Shown here in pieces: positions 10,566 to 22,870 of a stretch of DNA of 64,000 bases. The stretch lies in contig NW_006917091.1 in NCBI RefSeq assembly GCF_000516985.1, positions 5,077,019 through 5,141,018 of the forward strand, read 5' to 3'. The position numbers and the translations under genes were made by a program. Under the pieces are notes generated by a model. That model ran no database searches. It was not told the origin of the DNA and saw only the letters and a program-made list of their open reading frames with translations. The stretch comes from Pestalotiopsis fici W106-1 (Eukaryota > Ascomycota > Sordariomycetes > Amphisphaeriales > Sporocadaceae). How positions within the stretch are numbered: position 1 is the first letter of the stretch; every line of letters starts with the position of its first letter.

Positions 10566-11851
10566 CTAAAAAGATGATGCATTGGTATCCAGAGTATCAA
10601 TCATCTGCTCCTTGGCCATGACCCACCATCCAGCAGCCTCGATGATCCGACAGACGATTCGAACCTCGTCCATGGTCCGTGGGGCGTACACCATGACGAA
10701 CTGCCTTGGCACGGGCATCCGGAACCAACGGCCTTTCCAAGCAAGCGGGTGTCTCTGTCCCCAACCTTTGGCGAGCACTTCCCGAACGTCGTCTGGGTGC
10801 AGATTCATATGCATCGAGTGGTCCGAACTGTGGACGTGACAAATTTCGCCCATGCACGTATTGTTGACAGGATGGCGAGCAAAAAGTCCCAGACCGTGTT
10901 TCTCGAAGCAGGATGTCCCCAGCCCAATGTCGTCTTTATGCTTATTGCCATGGCTCTCCAACACCTTGCGCAGTGCCATGTAGCATTCCTCGGACCCCTG
11001 CTGGTCAACCTGGCGCTGGGGCGCTATACCAGCCACTGTCGGTCTTGGACCACGGCGATGAGGAAGTGGGCTTTTCTTTAACACACCAGCTGATGGATGA
11101 CTGGTTGGATCGGGCAGAGGCGGCGTGAACGGATCCCGCAGAGCCCATAATCGGAACCAGTTGATCGTGAGATATCCATGAAAAGTTGCCGGTGTTCCTC
11201 CTTGAATATCCAGTGTTAGCAATTGCTTCCAAAGGGGGGTATATGGGAGTTACAAAATGTCCCAAAATCTCCTGATACGACTTCTTGTCGGCTATATCAA
11301 GCTCTTGCTGTCTAAAAGAAGAAAAGAGCGAAGAAGAAGAAGAACGAAAGNNNNNNNNNNNNNNNNNNNNNNNNNNNNNNNNNNNNNNNNNNNNNNNNNN
11401 NNNNNNNNNNNNNNNNNNNNNNNNNNNNNNNNNNNNNNNNNNNNNNNNNNGAAGAAGAAGAAGAACGAAAGAGGAAAGAGAATATTTCCTTGGGAGAAAA
11501 ATTCTTTCTAAAGATAAATTTCCTCTGGAAAAAAAAAATCAAATACAAAGGGGTCAGAAATGATACATCAAGTTGCTTACCCGGGCCAAGATTGAGGTAG
11601 TTTTTGAAATCATTTTGGACGTAGAGTAGTAAAGGCACGACCGTGATAATCAAGGTAATGAACGAGGGCTCAAAGAAATGCACACTCAGCACGAGAGAAG
11701 TGGCAAGAGTAAATATAGCAGGGCCGTCGAGGGTTATCGACATGGGGTCTTGTCTTATAGCCGCTCGTAAAGTGTCTCCGCCAGCACTCTCATAGCCATG
11801 GACCATGGAAGCCGTAGCACTGGGCTGTGTCTGCAACTGGGAAACGGACAT
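10566..11851 (-). CDS. Luciferase-like domain (DUF5519-type) membrane protein
   Basis: Two exons, 11851-11581 and 11200-10566, give about 301 residues; the 380-base intron (GTAAGC..TCAAG) is unusually long and contains a 100-N assembly gap. Exon 1 encodes an N-terminal hydrophobic segment (FTLATSLVLSVHFF and LIITVVPLLLYV) and ends in LNLGPG, which continues in frame as GTPATFHGYL in exon 2, a junction typical of fungal proteins annotated as luciferase domain-containing. Exon 2 carries RRGPRPTVAGIAPQRQ, GTSCFEKHGLGLF, a conserved EICHVHSSDHSMHMNLHPDD stretch rich in His, and GWGQRHPLA..FVMVYAPR. The biochemical role is unknown; no bioluminescence is implied. I used the first ATG in exon 1 (11851); an earlier first exon is possible. 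Confidence 0.8.
11351..11450. other. Assembly gap (100 N) in a GAA-rich repeat
   Basis: Exactly 100 N bases are flanked on both sides by GAAGAAGAAGAACGAAAG-type purine repeats, so the true length is unknown and the placeholder is arbitrary. It lies inside the intron of the luciferase-like gene, which is therefore of uncertain length. Confidence 0.97.
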
Positions 11852-12994
11852 GGCTGTTTGGGGTGCATGTGACAGGAGGGGAGTACGTGATGCTGTGTTC
11901 AACTGCTAAAGGGAGGATGATTTGAAAGTATAGACGACTATAGACGAGACGAAGGAAGTTTGGAATGAGCAAACCTTGAATTGGAGTCTTCGTGGAAATG
12001 TCTGAACACCAAAGTCCTCCCTCCTAGAGCCGCAAGTATGAGGGGGGACATCGTCCGTCTTATGGGGACGAGGAATTCCCAGAACCAAAAAGGAACGTGA
12101 CTAGTCTTGTGGAATTGACGTCGGTTCGTGTTCCCGTGGCGTGACCCTGCGGCTAAGCAGTCGCATCTAACCTTGCCAGGCCAGACATATAGACATTCTG
12201 AAAAGCCCATAGGCTGCGGTACATCACCGATAACCGGTGCCCACCTGCATTCGACTAAAGCTTGCAGCATAATGAAGGTACGCGAATAAGATGCGTGGGA
12301 TTATCCGAGCTTGCAACGTCAGAGCTCCCCCAAGTGCTGCGGAACGATTGACCCGGGGGTCACTTGGTTGGCGCCGTGGCTACCTAGTGTTAGGTTTCAC
12401 GGTCAGCCCTGCCAGTGTGTCAGTTTTACCTATCGAATATCCTTTGTTCGCTCGCCTGTCCGAGTATCGTCAGTCATGTCCTCGGAAAAAGCCAGAAAGA
12501 AAATTGCACCAAAGGCATTGTGTATAAATCATTGCCGAAGTCTGCGTAGCAAGAGGCGAGCAGAGGCGTTCGTCACAGCTGTTGTCCTTTGTCGAGAGAC
12601 GTCGGTCGGTTGATGGAGAGAGTATTCAATAGTGCTGTCTCCCCTATTGCCAATGTAAGATCGACGGACAATAGCTTTGGACCCCTTGGACACGGAGACC
12701 GCGGTGAGGAGAAAGGAGGCGAAAGAGGCATATGACCAGAGGTCTGGGGATTTATTACCAAAATGTGATGCAATTGGAGTATGGCCAATCGTCGATCCCA
12801 TGTTTGCTGAATAGCGAATGCTCAGCTCAGGCTTGCTTGTCTGGGGTTGGGCTTTGCTCGATTGAGTTACAAGCGAAATCACCGGCGCGAGCATGCACCA
12901 TAGCTCCCGTTGCCTGCCCCACTCGCTGCCGTATCCGGAGCTTTGTTGTTCAATATTCTTCTGCAGCCGTGCCTGACCTCTAGCCCGTTCGTTC

Positions 12995-13021
12995 ACCTAC
13001 CTACCTACCTACCTACCTACC
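12995..13021. repeat. (ACCT)n microsatellite
   Basis: Six to seven tandem ACCT units. Shorter or degenerate copies of the same tetranucleotide recur at 8220-8265, 39711-39729 and 58368-58410. Confidence 0.9.
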
Positions 13022-13542
13022 GGCCACTCCTCGAGAGATGGGTCATGAGCTCTTCATTCTGGCATCTGGTCGCGTGCTGAGTGAGCTGTCGGTTTGAGAG
13101 CGCCAGCCACTACGGAATCGTGGCATGTGTAAAACCTCGACATCCGGCTCGTTTAATGCTGGTCTTTGTGCTCTGTCCAAAGTGCGAGAGACACCAAAGC
13201 AATGGCCACGACAGCTGCAAAAGACGGTGTAAGCTTCCACATGACCCGGGGCACGTTGATACTGATTGGTGTTTCGCTGCTGAGGAACGCAGTGGCAGGC
13301 TTTTATTGGTTGATGAAACACTGATTCAATATTGCTCAGACTACCACATCTCGTGCCCAAGCGTTCATGACACAGCGATGGATCAATGCTGTGCTTCTTT
13401 GGGCATATATGATGTTGTGTCGAGCCTGCCAGGTATAAATCAGCTGATTTGGGTGATACCATTGCTAACCTAGCAAGTCAAGATAATTATACTCTGGACA
13501 TTTTTTTGACTGCTGAGGGCCCATCAACATCAGCCGCAAAGC

Positions 13543-13964
13543 TCATATGGTTGCATCTGGGGCTACCCAGACAGATTCGAACAATCGACCCAAGCAAATC
13601 GAAACGTGCTCTCGAAAAACTTTAATGTCGAGGGGAGAATGGTCCCTCCAGCTGATGGATACCTTGACCGTCGACTGGCGCCAGCGTGCTGCATTAACTT
13701 CAGGAAAGCTTTCGTGTAACAATGGAACAGTGCTGCGTACGCTGGCGTCAAAAGCTGAGCAGAAGCTGTTCACGCTCGCAGTCTGATAATGTACGAGCAC
13801 ACCCTCTCGGATTTGTACGGAGTATGAGAGATTCAAAACTTGCCTGGCAAAGGCGATGGTAATGCTAAGTAAGGACGCGGCACGAGCCGCCAATGCCTAT
13901 TTTAGATGATTTATGGTTAGTGGAAGAGTCCGAGAGCTGAGCACTTTACTATGGACAACGCCAT
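13543..13964 (-). CDS. Weak candidate: small two-exon hypothetical protein
   Basis: A tiny first exon (13964-13950) could splice over a 53-base intron (GTAAAG..AAATAG with a CACTAAC branch site) to 13896-13543, giving about 122 residues. The start (MALSI, then ALAARAASLLSITIAFARQ) is an amphipathic, Ala/Leu/Ile-rich helix that loosely recalls the N-terminus of fungal HeLo or NLR-type proteins, but nothing else matches a family. The intron has good fungal features, which is the main support. It may be a chance frame or the remnant of a larger gene. Confidence 0.22.
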
Positions 13965-16207
13965 GGTCGCTAGTAGATTCTACGGTAGTATGAAGCTTCA
14001 CCATAACAAGTATTATACTATGTGGCTGTCATGTCGTCACATTCCCTGGATTTCCAAGGCAGCAAAGGGCCGTTGCTCATGACAACTCCTTTTTTATTTG
14101 GGGGCCGTACCAAGTTCTGCGAGGTCTCTGCCAGTCTGGACTCTAATCCAGATGCAATTCCCGCCGCTAAGTGGGCGCCGTCAGTTCGTCGTCGGTGGAC
14201 AGTGGACACTGTGGGTGACCCACCCACACCCACATGGATAATCAAGGGGCAATAATCTAAAAAGACTCGTCGATTCGCCCAAACGAGGCAGTCGATTCAT
14301 GCTGTAGCCGACGTTGCCATCAATGCCATGTACCTTTTTTAGCCATAAACGGTGCCTACATCTGAGCTGACGCTGCTTTTAGCGCTGTCGTACTTGACTC
14401 GTAGTATTGCGACACATCAATCTTATATACTCGGAATGATGTATAATCAGTCATGTTGAATTGCTCGCTTGTCTGTTTTACAACTCGTAGTAAAGGTGGA
14501 AGCCGCCGCATATCACCGCAGATCGCCATCTCCATCTTTCAAATACCATACGAGCAAGCTGACCGCAAGCTAATAACACTCAGCCCAGTGGCGGCAACAC
14601 TGCATATACGAAAGCTCGCCTTCGGAGCAACACTTATTTAACCTTTATTTTTATTTTTGTGTCTTTTTTTTCCCTCCTGCTAAAGAAACGTCTGGAGGAA
14701 TGTTCCTTGGAATTCCTATTTCGTTACAGACAAATTGATAGATTTACCCGATAGCAATTACCTTTTGATTTTTGGCTTATGCTTGTTTGATCTATGCTAG
14801 GAGGAAGCTTCGATGCTTAGATCCATATGCTTACGAGTATAGAAATTCTGGGAAAATACCATTAAGCTGATCCTCCGCAATATTTGGTTCCACAATGGCT
14901 ACAATACGATTTTATAGTCGATTATGCGTTATGCGTTACAAATAGTTGCGAATCTCACGGATTGATCTACAGGTCTGCGATAAAGACAACATGACATGAC
15001 ACTAGTCCATGGCAACAAACTCCATGTGCCTCTCGTTGCTCTCTAGTTATGGCGTGTGGAACTGGCGAGGATCCATTGGCATGGCTGACGTTGGACGACA
15101 AAGGAGATGATGGATTCTGGGCGAATGAGATATCACGTCCTAGTGCTAGCACCCGTCCAATGGGCTTAGGTAACCCTTGGATGGTGAAGTAGCTCCTGGA
15201 ATGCTCATAAAATTTGTTGATATAAACTCTCAAGAATGAGGATTGGGTCCAGTATATTTGTTCAAAATGGAAATGCCCTTCGTTTACATGCACTATTCCA
15301 CTGCGTAAGACGTGTAGATACTCTCTGATCAAGAAGACTCAGAAAGAATAAGTGCACTATAATAATCCTAAAACCAATCATATTGCAACACCAATCAAAA
15401 ACATGCGGCTATACTGTGAAATCCTGTCAAACTGGTTGTTGATTCTTGTCCAACTTTAAATCCTCCCCGTTACTCAGGTTACCGTCTGTTCCTGGATGAC
15501 TGGGTGGATTGGCCACTCAAAAGACTGGAGAAAAAAAGCGGCGCCCGCGCTAGGCTGGATTGAGGGGGGCGGACCACAACATGAATTAGGTGCTAGACTC
15601 TCGTCGTCAAGTCCGGCTGCTAGTTTACCAGCAGGTTACATTATCGGACTCGCCAGCAGCGGCCCAGTTTTGGAAACACCTTTGCGCTCTCATTCTTTCT
15701 CTCCCTTCGCAGTCCTCAATCTCGACTTTCCTGCTGCACCGTCTGTTTTTCGCGCAGTCGCAGACAGACAAAAGCGAGGACAAGACAGAGAGCTCACGGC
15801 CTCTTCTCCAAAGCCGTGTTTCTGCTTCTCCAGCCGAACGCCGGGCTTCTGCGATACGATACACCAGTGCTTCTCTCCCCAAGCGACGAAACATCAGTGT
15901 ACCCGCTATTGACGTAACGCCCGCTACACACTCGACCACCAGCACCTGAACAAGCTTAAACCTGGCACTTGGATTTGCTCTTTTTTTAACACATTGGGAA
16001 ACCCGCGATCGCAGTCTTTACTGATCGTCCGCTTCTCCCCCTTTCCTTGCTATTGCTGCCATTGAAGGGGTTTGGCACTTCTGCTGTACCTGCGTCTTTC
16101 GTTTTGACTCCTTGCATTCCAGCGTACGGCGCCTTTATAGCACAAAACTCGATACCCTCTGTACAAACACGTCCTGACCTTGTCCAGGTTGCGGATCACT
16201 ACATTAA

Positions 16208-18715
16208 ATGAGAATGGGAGTCCTCTCCCTTAACCCTCCGCGGTCTCGCGATGGGCGGCACTCAAAGCTGCCGGTCTACGAGAATCTGGGAAAAGAACGC
16301 GACTCGAACGATTCCTACGACGAGTCCGACTACGAAGACTACTCCTTAGAATCTTCTCCCAATTCCAGACACACCGCGGCCGCAACGCCTATGCTCAAGA
16401 CGCCCTTCTCCCTCTCGAGAAGGCCTGGAAGGCCGATAGGCTCCCGGTTACCAAACAAGGTCATTCGGTACCTTTGCATAGGCCTGGTCTCGAGCATACT
16501 GTTATTTATGTTCACCTTGGTACGCGCAAGCCAGAATGAAAACAGAATGATTGAACTTGGTGGCGTGTACAAACCACCGCCGAAACCCGCTCTGTGGGAG
16601 TCGTATGACTTCCTCACACGATACTATGGAGGAATTCGAAATCTGGTTCCCATCCAGAAAAACATTCCAGAGTACCCCCGACCCGAGGATGAGTTGCCAC
16701 TCAGCAAACTCGCCTACGTCAACTTTACCGAAGACCCGAGTCTTCACCGACGCAGCCTTCCCGAGAGCAAGGAGTTCATAAATCACCCAAAGAGCATCTT
16801 CCAGACGGCTCCGGAAAAGCTCAACGAGTGTTTCCTTGACGCGGACAACAAGCTTCGCGTCCCTCCTATTCGATACTACGAGGGACGCCCCAATGGTTTC
16901 CCAGAGGCCATCGTGGGCTCGTATGATGCACTCGGCTTCAACGAGGAGATTTGTTATGAAAGATATGGTAGATATGGTCCTTACGGACTCGGATATTCTC
17001 AGAGAGTTGGTGGTCTTGGAATTGGTGAACATGGCGAAAGGGAGGGCTCCGAACAAACGTGGTCCAAAGTTCCGGCCGTCGACTGGAGAAACCTCGACTG
17101 GGCTGATGCGCAACGGCGTTGCTATCAATCGAATGCTGCGCGATACAAGGCCTTGCCTGAACGCACCCCGTCACCCCACGGCTTCTTTATCGACGACAAG
17201 TCTGCCAACGCTACGCTGCTTACTCGCGATATGTTGTCGGAAGCAGCTGCAGCAGAAGATCAAGCGAGATCCTCGACAGACAGCACCGAGGTCGCCACCA
17301 AGCTATCGAGAACCGCTGTTGTGATTCGCGTCTGGGACGAGTACTTTTTCCGGGAGGAAGATCTCATGAACCTCCGATCGCTGATTACCGAACTGTCCCT
17401 TGCTTCAGGTGGTCGGTACGACGTCCATCTCCTGGTGCAAGTACGGAATGATGCAGCCCACCCCATCTGGGCCGATGCCGCCACTTATGAACAGCGGATT
17501 CGGGATGTCATCCCACAAGAGTTCCAAGGTCTCGTCACATTCTGGACAGAAACACAAATGCTTTCACTTTATCAGGGTATCTATGATCTCTTCACTCGAG
17601 GCCCAGATCTACCCGTCCACGGTGTCTATCGAGGCTTGGCCATGGCTATGCAATATTTTGCCTACCAACACCCCGAATATGACTATTTCTGGCAATGGGA
17701 AATGGATATTCGTTACACTGGTCACTACTATGACTTTTTCACCAAAGTTGAGAACTGGGCTAAGCAACAACCTAGAAAAGGCCTGTGGGAACGTAATGCT
17801 CGATTCTACCTGCCTTCGGTTCATGGAGATTGGTCAGAGTTTAAACAAAAGGCACGATACCAAGCAGAGGATGGTACCGTAGGTGCTGACAACGTTTGGG
17901 AGGGGGTAAACGGCAAGGACAAGCAGGGACGCCCTGCCAACCGTGGCGACAAGATTATTTGGGGTCCTGAGCGTCCCATCGAGGAGAACGACTGGTTCGA
18001 ATATGAGAACGACCCGAAGCCTGAGACCACTTATCAAAAGGACAAGGATGTCTGGGGAGTTGGCGAAGAGGCCGATTACATCTGCTTCAATCCCTTGTTC
18101 GATCCAGAGGGCACGACCTGGGGCCTTGCGGACGACATCACTGGCTACAACACGACACGGGAGAAGCCTCCGCGCAGGGCCCAGATCATTACGGCTTCTC
18201 GCATGTCCCGTCGTCTTTTGCTAACCATGCATCGGATGACGGCCTTCAAGAAACAGTTCGCCTTCCCTGAAATGTGGCCCGCGACCGTCGCACTCCAGCA
18301 CGGTTACAAGGCTGTCTTTGCACCCCACCCGCTCTACGTTGACCGCGAATGGCCGACGGCTGTTCTAGCACAGACGTTGAACAATGGCAAGAACGGCGCC
18401 ACGGGTGGCTCACGAACTTCTGTCTACGGCGACCGCGAACATAATCTGCGTGGTCTCACATGGTTTTATGATTCTGGGTTTGCCCCGAATCTCTACCGCC
18501 GTTGGCTTGGCCTGAAAGTCAACAACGACGGAGGTGAAGAATTCGAGCTCGTCGAAGACAAGACAAAGAATGCCTCGACCGTTAACCAAATGCGAGGAGG
18601 TGAGGGCCGCATGTGCCTTCCACCAATGTTGCTTCATCCGATTAAGGGCGTGGAGCTACCAGTGGAAGAGATACACGAAGAGGCCGAGATCCCAGAGAGC
18701 GATCCAGCCGCCTGA
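16208..18715 (+). CDS. DUF3405 type II membrane protein
   Basis: A single-exon gene of 835 residues. The N-terminus (1-85) is basic and acidic-serine rich and ends in a basic stretch before one membrane anchor at about 86-105 (IRYLCIGLVSSILLFMFTLV), so topology is type II with a large lumenal domain, as in Golgi glycosyltransferases. The lumenal part carries the DUF3405 signature: TAVVIRVWDEYFF, then an Rossmann-like stretch ending YDYFWQWEMDIRYTGHYYDF, where the acidic residues resemble a DxD-type metal site, and VWGVGEEADYICFNPLFDPE. DUF3405 proteins are confined to fungi and thought to be glycosyltransferase-like, but no reaction is proven. The frame is complete. A CT-rich leader of several hundred bases precedes it. 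Confidence 0.88.
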   Translation: MRMGVLSLNPPRSRDGRHSKLPVYENLGKERDSNDSYDESDYEDYSLESSPNSRHTAAATPMLKTPFSLSRRPGRPIGSRLPNKVIRYLCIGLVSSILLFMFTLVRASQNENRMIELGGVYKPPPKPALWESYDFLTRYYGGIRNLVPIQKNIPEYPRPEDELPLSKLAYVNFTEDPSLHRRSLPESKEFINHPKSIFQTAPEKLNECFLDADNKLRVPPIRYYEGRPNGFPEAIVGSYDALGFNEEICYERYGRYGPYGLGYSQRVGGLGIGEHGEREGSEQTWSKVPAVDWRNLDWADAQRRCYQSNAARYKALPERTPSPHGFFIDDKSANATLLTRDMLSEAAAAEDQARSSTDSTEVATKLSRTAVVIRVWDEYFFREEDLMNLRSLITELSLASGGRYDVHLLVQVRNDAAHPIWADAATYEQRIRDVIPQEFQGLVTFWTETQMLSLYQGIYDLFTRGPDLPVHGVYRGLAMAMQYFAYQHPEYDYFWQWEMDIRYTGHYYDFFTKVENWAKQQPRKGLWERNARFYLPSVHGDWSEFKQKARYQAEDGTVGADNVWEGVNGKDKQGRPANRGDKIIWGPERPIEENDWFEYENDPKPETTYQKDKDVWGVGEEADYICFNPLFDPEGTTWGLADDITGYNTTREKPPRRAQIITASRMSRRLLLTMHRMTAFKKQFAFPEMWPATVALQHGYKAVFAPHPLYVDREWPTAVLAQTLNNGKNGATGGSRTSVYGDREHNLRGLTWFYDSGFAPNLYRRWLGLKVNNDGGEEFELVEDKTKNASTVNQMRGGEGRMCLPPMLLHPIKGVELPVEEIHEEAEIPESDPAA

Positions 18716-19363
18716 ACGCAGTAATTGCTAATTGCATTGGCTGGAACCATGTTGATTTGGCAGTAATAATCTTTATGCATGTTGTTGGTGGTGGGCTGGG
18801 TGGCGGCTTTGTGTATTCATTGTGTGTTCTGCATATGTCCCATATATCTGGGCTGGCGTCATGCTTTGGGTGCTGGGTGAGGCGTACGGTGTTTTGCTAT
18901 TGTTCATATGACCTTTTGGCTACATGCGTTGGGCGTCTAGAATATAGAACGCATTATTGAGAACGAAGCTATTCATGATATCATAATCGACTGGATTTTT
19001 CGCTACTGTTCTCTCGGATAAAAGATATAACCGTGACAGAGTAGATGGTCTTAATGGCTAAAAGCATGAAATTTGGGTGTCATTTCTAATCGTACAGCGG
19101 TCATAATGCTTTCCCACGCGTTGGCGCTCCACTACCGCCTTTCTCTGGCTGGTATGCGGCGGAAGTCGTCCTCCATATTGGAAATAGATCATGATTTTCC
19201 ATCATATGCATATACAATCGAGATTGTGCAATAAACCCATAGCTTGTTGTGTTCTCTGACACAGAGCTCTCAGCTAGACGCCAGCAGATTCAGAACAGAA
19301 GCACCTCTTCCCTGCCAGTCCAAAATTTTCCTGCCAAAACGTTGCTCGTAGACATCTTTATTT
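18716..19363. other. Intergenic, convergent 3' ends
   Basis: This 650-base spacer lies between the DUF3405 stop and the p24 stop. T-rich and AT-rich stretches fit 3' UTRs and polyadenylation signals. No gene is seen. Confidence 0.5.
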
Positions 19364-20150
19364 TTACACTACACGCTTGACCTCGAAGAACCTGCGCAGC
19401 CACCAAACCTGGAAAACGGACTCGCCAATGACCATGCCAATGACAAACAAGTTCCACCACTTGACTCGGCTGTTGGTGCTCTCTGCGGTGTTTCGGTGGG
19501 TGCGCTCGCGAAGGACAATGTAGGACTGCTCATCCTTGACGGATGTGAGGAGATCAGAGAGGTGGCGGACTGTACACAATGTTAGCTAAACAATACAGTT
19601 CGGGCAGAGATGTTGCCCTCGCAGAAAGAGGTCAATGCTCACCCTCGGTCTCGAGAGGATCCTTGTCGGCCTCGTGCTCGGCGACGTAGACGATACCGTG
19701 GACGTTGAAGGAGACCTCCTTGCTGTTGGCACCCCAGTGCTCGTTGCCGAAGCAGTACGTGTACTTGCCGTCCTGCTTGGCATCAAAAGAGTAGTCGCCG
19801 TTGGAGATACTCTTCTGGAAGGTCTCGTACTGGCCATTGGGAGTGGAGATCTAGATATTCGACAAATATCGTCAGCTACTTGTCCAACTTCCCGAGCTCA
19901 ATAGCTAAAAGCTGTCGCCAACTGAGCTGAACGACGTCAAGCTAGAACGTACCCAGAAGTCAATGTCGAGGTTGCCGGCACTTCCAAACTCCCGGTCGCC
20001 GACCTGGAAGGTCACGGTCATCTTGTCATCGCGGCGGAGCTGCTCGTGGAAACATTCGCGGCCGTGGGCAGGAAGCTGAATGTTGTGGCCAAGCACAGCT
20101 TGGAACAAGCCGGCGGACAGCAGCAGAGCTACCGACGAGAAGAGCTGCAT
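19364..20150 (-). CDS. EMP24: p24 family cargo receptor Emp24
   Basis: Three exons, 20150-19953, 19850-19643 and 19569-19364 (introns GTACGT..TCTAG and GTGAGC..TACAG), give 203 residues. A signal peptide (about 1-21, ending AVLG) is followed by a GOLD domain with the two cysteines in RECFHE and YTYCFGN that form the p24 disulfide, then a heptad-rich lumenal stalk (VRHLSDLLTSVKDEQSYIVLRER), one transmembrane helix and the short cytosolic tail RRFFEVKRVV. The diphenylalanine and terminal VV are COPII exit signals of the Emp24 (p24-beta) subfamily. Emp24 pairs with Erv25 and others to load GPI proteins into COPII vesicles. The length equals that of the yeast protein as I remember it. Arf1, which drives the opposite COPI step, is the next gene. 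Confidence 0.93.
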
Positions 20151-22113
20151 CTTTCCTTGCTTCTTCACTTGACCTGAGAAAGAAATTGGCTTATCAGGCA
20201 AAGCAACGCACGGAGAAGGAAGACAAGGGGACAAAAAAAGAGGGTCGAGAGAAGAGAAGATATGACGTTTCTGCAGAGTCGATCGCGCGCTTCGCGAGCT
20301 TTCGTCGTTCAAAATGCCTGGAGTTGACACTTTGCCCGTTTACCCAGTTGAGTTGAGGCTCCTCTGCTCCAGAAGGCCTAGCGCCAAAGTTGGCCAGGGC
20401 AAGTGGGCTATACTTCTGGGATACCTCTTGAACAACAGCAGATCCCCCTGAAAGCTTGATTGCGTGGGGTTATCAGTGCCCTTGTTAGCCCCTATCTCAC
20501 GCAGAACAGAAAGGGGTCACAAGTACATTTCAAGTATCGTCATCGCTTCTGCTTCTAGATGTTTTCTAGCAGGGGGTTTTTTGGTCCAACCTTGGCGCAG
20601 GGCCTTTGATGGCAACTCGCGTGCCTCTCTGTTCGCTAAACGGCCTGCCAGCACATGCCTGGACAGGGCAGATAAAAAAAAGTTTCGTGGGCGATAACAA
20701 TCACTGATCACAGAGGGCCTTTGCCACTTGAGAGAATGATGGGAATGGAATCGAGTCAGCGCACCGACCGCTTTCACAAGCCCACAATTCACGGCGTAGT
20801 ATCTCAATGTTGTAGGTAGGGATCCCCCAATCGGGATTAATGAATGCATGTCACTGGAGGAGCCAGGAGCCAGATTGCAAGTGGGCAGCGTTCAGTGGTT
20901 GCTGCTGTGTCGAAAGAGGCCTGTAATTTTTTATTTCTCTAGCAGCTGCAGTGATTTCCAGCAGTGTGAGTGAATGAGTGGCCTAAAAGCTAGCAGTCCC
21001 AAGCCAACCAAAACCCACATCCCAGTCCCGGCCACTCACTAGCACCAGAATCACCAGCGGCGGCAGCGGCAGCAGCAGCAGCAAGAAGCACGCACGGGTC
21101 AACCAACTTTTCCGCCGGCCGTTGCCCACGCCCTGGCACTGCACCGCCTTGGCTAACACTTCCCACTATCATATCTACCAGCAGCAGTAGTAGACTCGAC
21201 TTGTTCGTCTCTTTCACCGACATCCATCTTAATCCATTCCACCCCCTTTCGACTAGACACACGACGAACCACTTTGCAGTAGACCTCTTCTCTTCGTCAA
21301 GAGCAGGTCTCATTGTCAACAATCGCAAAGTAGTAAGTTGCCTTTTCAAATCTCAAGCCTCATCGCAAGCAAGTCTTCAAAAGCCAGTTCCCCCTTCTCC
21401 CACTCTGGCGCGCGACGATGGCGGTCCTATGCCACCCGCCAGGCAGACAAAGCAGCAAGCGCGCGTGCCACTCTTTTGTGGTCTTGTCTGTCCTCATCTC
21501 AAATCCCAAGCACAGCAGCACCCCGTCTCTGTCTCCCCTTCAGCCTTCCTGTCAACTTGCCGCACTGGCCCACTTCCCAACCTCAACGGCCACCTTTTAA
21601 CTACACACCGTATCCTCTTCTTGCAAAGGTGACAAACGTCAGCCAAATTTCATCTCCGTCAGCCAGTTCAATCGGTCGGCCAGCCCAGTCAGTCAGGTAC
21701 AGACTCTCTATCTCTCTCCTCTTACCCCCTCATTGGCATTTGCGCGGCAGCCTGGATTCTGGAGACGCTCTATGACGACCCAAAAAGATCTCGAACAATC
21801 ATAGCGCCCATACCAAACATACACGTTGATCTGTCCTGAGCTAAATTCCGTTGCCTGATTCGACACAAAACCATCACATAAATTCACGACATCACAAGCA
21901 TCCAATCCGTCATTCTACCCCTCAAAACTATCGCGAGACAGGAAAAAATTCATAGCACTACTCCTTTGTGCCACCTTGAAAGATTCACTCTTTGGCGCGA
22001 CTTAACCAACACTAACATTTGCATCTCCTTTCAGATAATAGACGACTGCTCTACATTTGAGCTTTAATAACACAGCACCACATAGTCGCGTATTTCCATA
22101 CAACACCGCAAAC
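20151..22113. other. Divergent Emp24/Arf1 promoter and long Arf1 leader
   Basis: About 2 kb separate the two divergent start codons. CAG/GGC-rich repeats lie near 21055-21090. From about 21190 the plus strand is rich in CTTC, CCACC and CAAC, typical of fungal 5' leaders. A likely 5'-UTR intron ends at 22034. No protein gene is supported. Confidence 0.5.
21697..22034 (+). other. Probable 5'-UTR intron of ARF1
   Basis: A strong 3' splice site ends at 22034: a CACTAAC branch site, then ATTTGCATCTCCTTTCAG. It lies 80 bases before the Arf1 ATG, with no coding frame around it, so it should belong to the 5' UTR. The donor is less certain; GTCAG|GTACAG at 21697 is one option, and GCAAAG|GTGACA near 21627 is another. 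Confidence 0.4.

Positions 22114-22870
<757 letters not shown>

Larger units (their letters stand above)
11852..16207. other. Gene-poor region of 4.4 kb
   Basis: I find no confident protein gene here. It holds an ACCT microsatellite (12995-13021), a weak two-exon candidate at 13543-13964, and from about 15500 a pyrimidine-rich leader (CTCTCGT, TTCTCTCCC tracts) that probably belongs to the promoter and 5' UTR of the DUF3405 gene. Open frames of 60-155 codons occur on both strands without family resemblance. Confidence 0.5.

Noticed and set aside
1..11902. Possible secondary-metabolite cluster (transporter, hydrolase, acetyltransferase, GST)
   Set aside because: No polyketide, non-ribosomal peptide, terpene or other core enzyme is present, and a splicing factor and tRNA lie among them.
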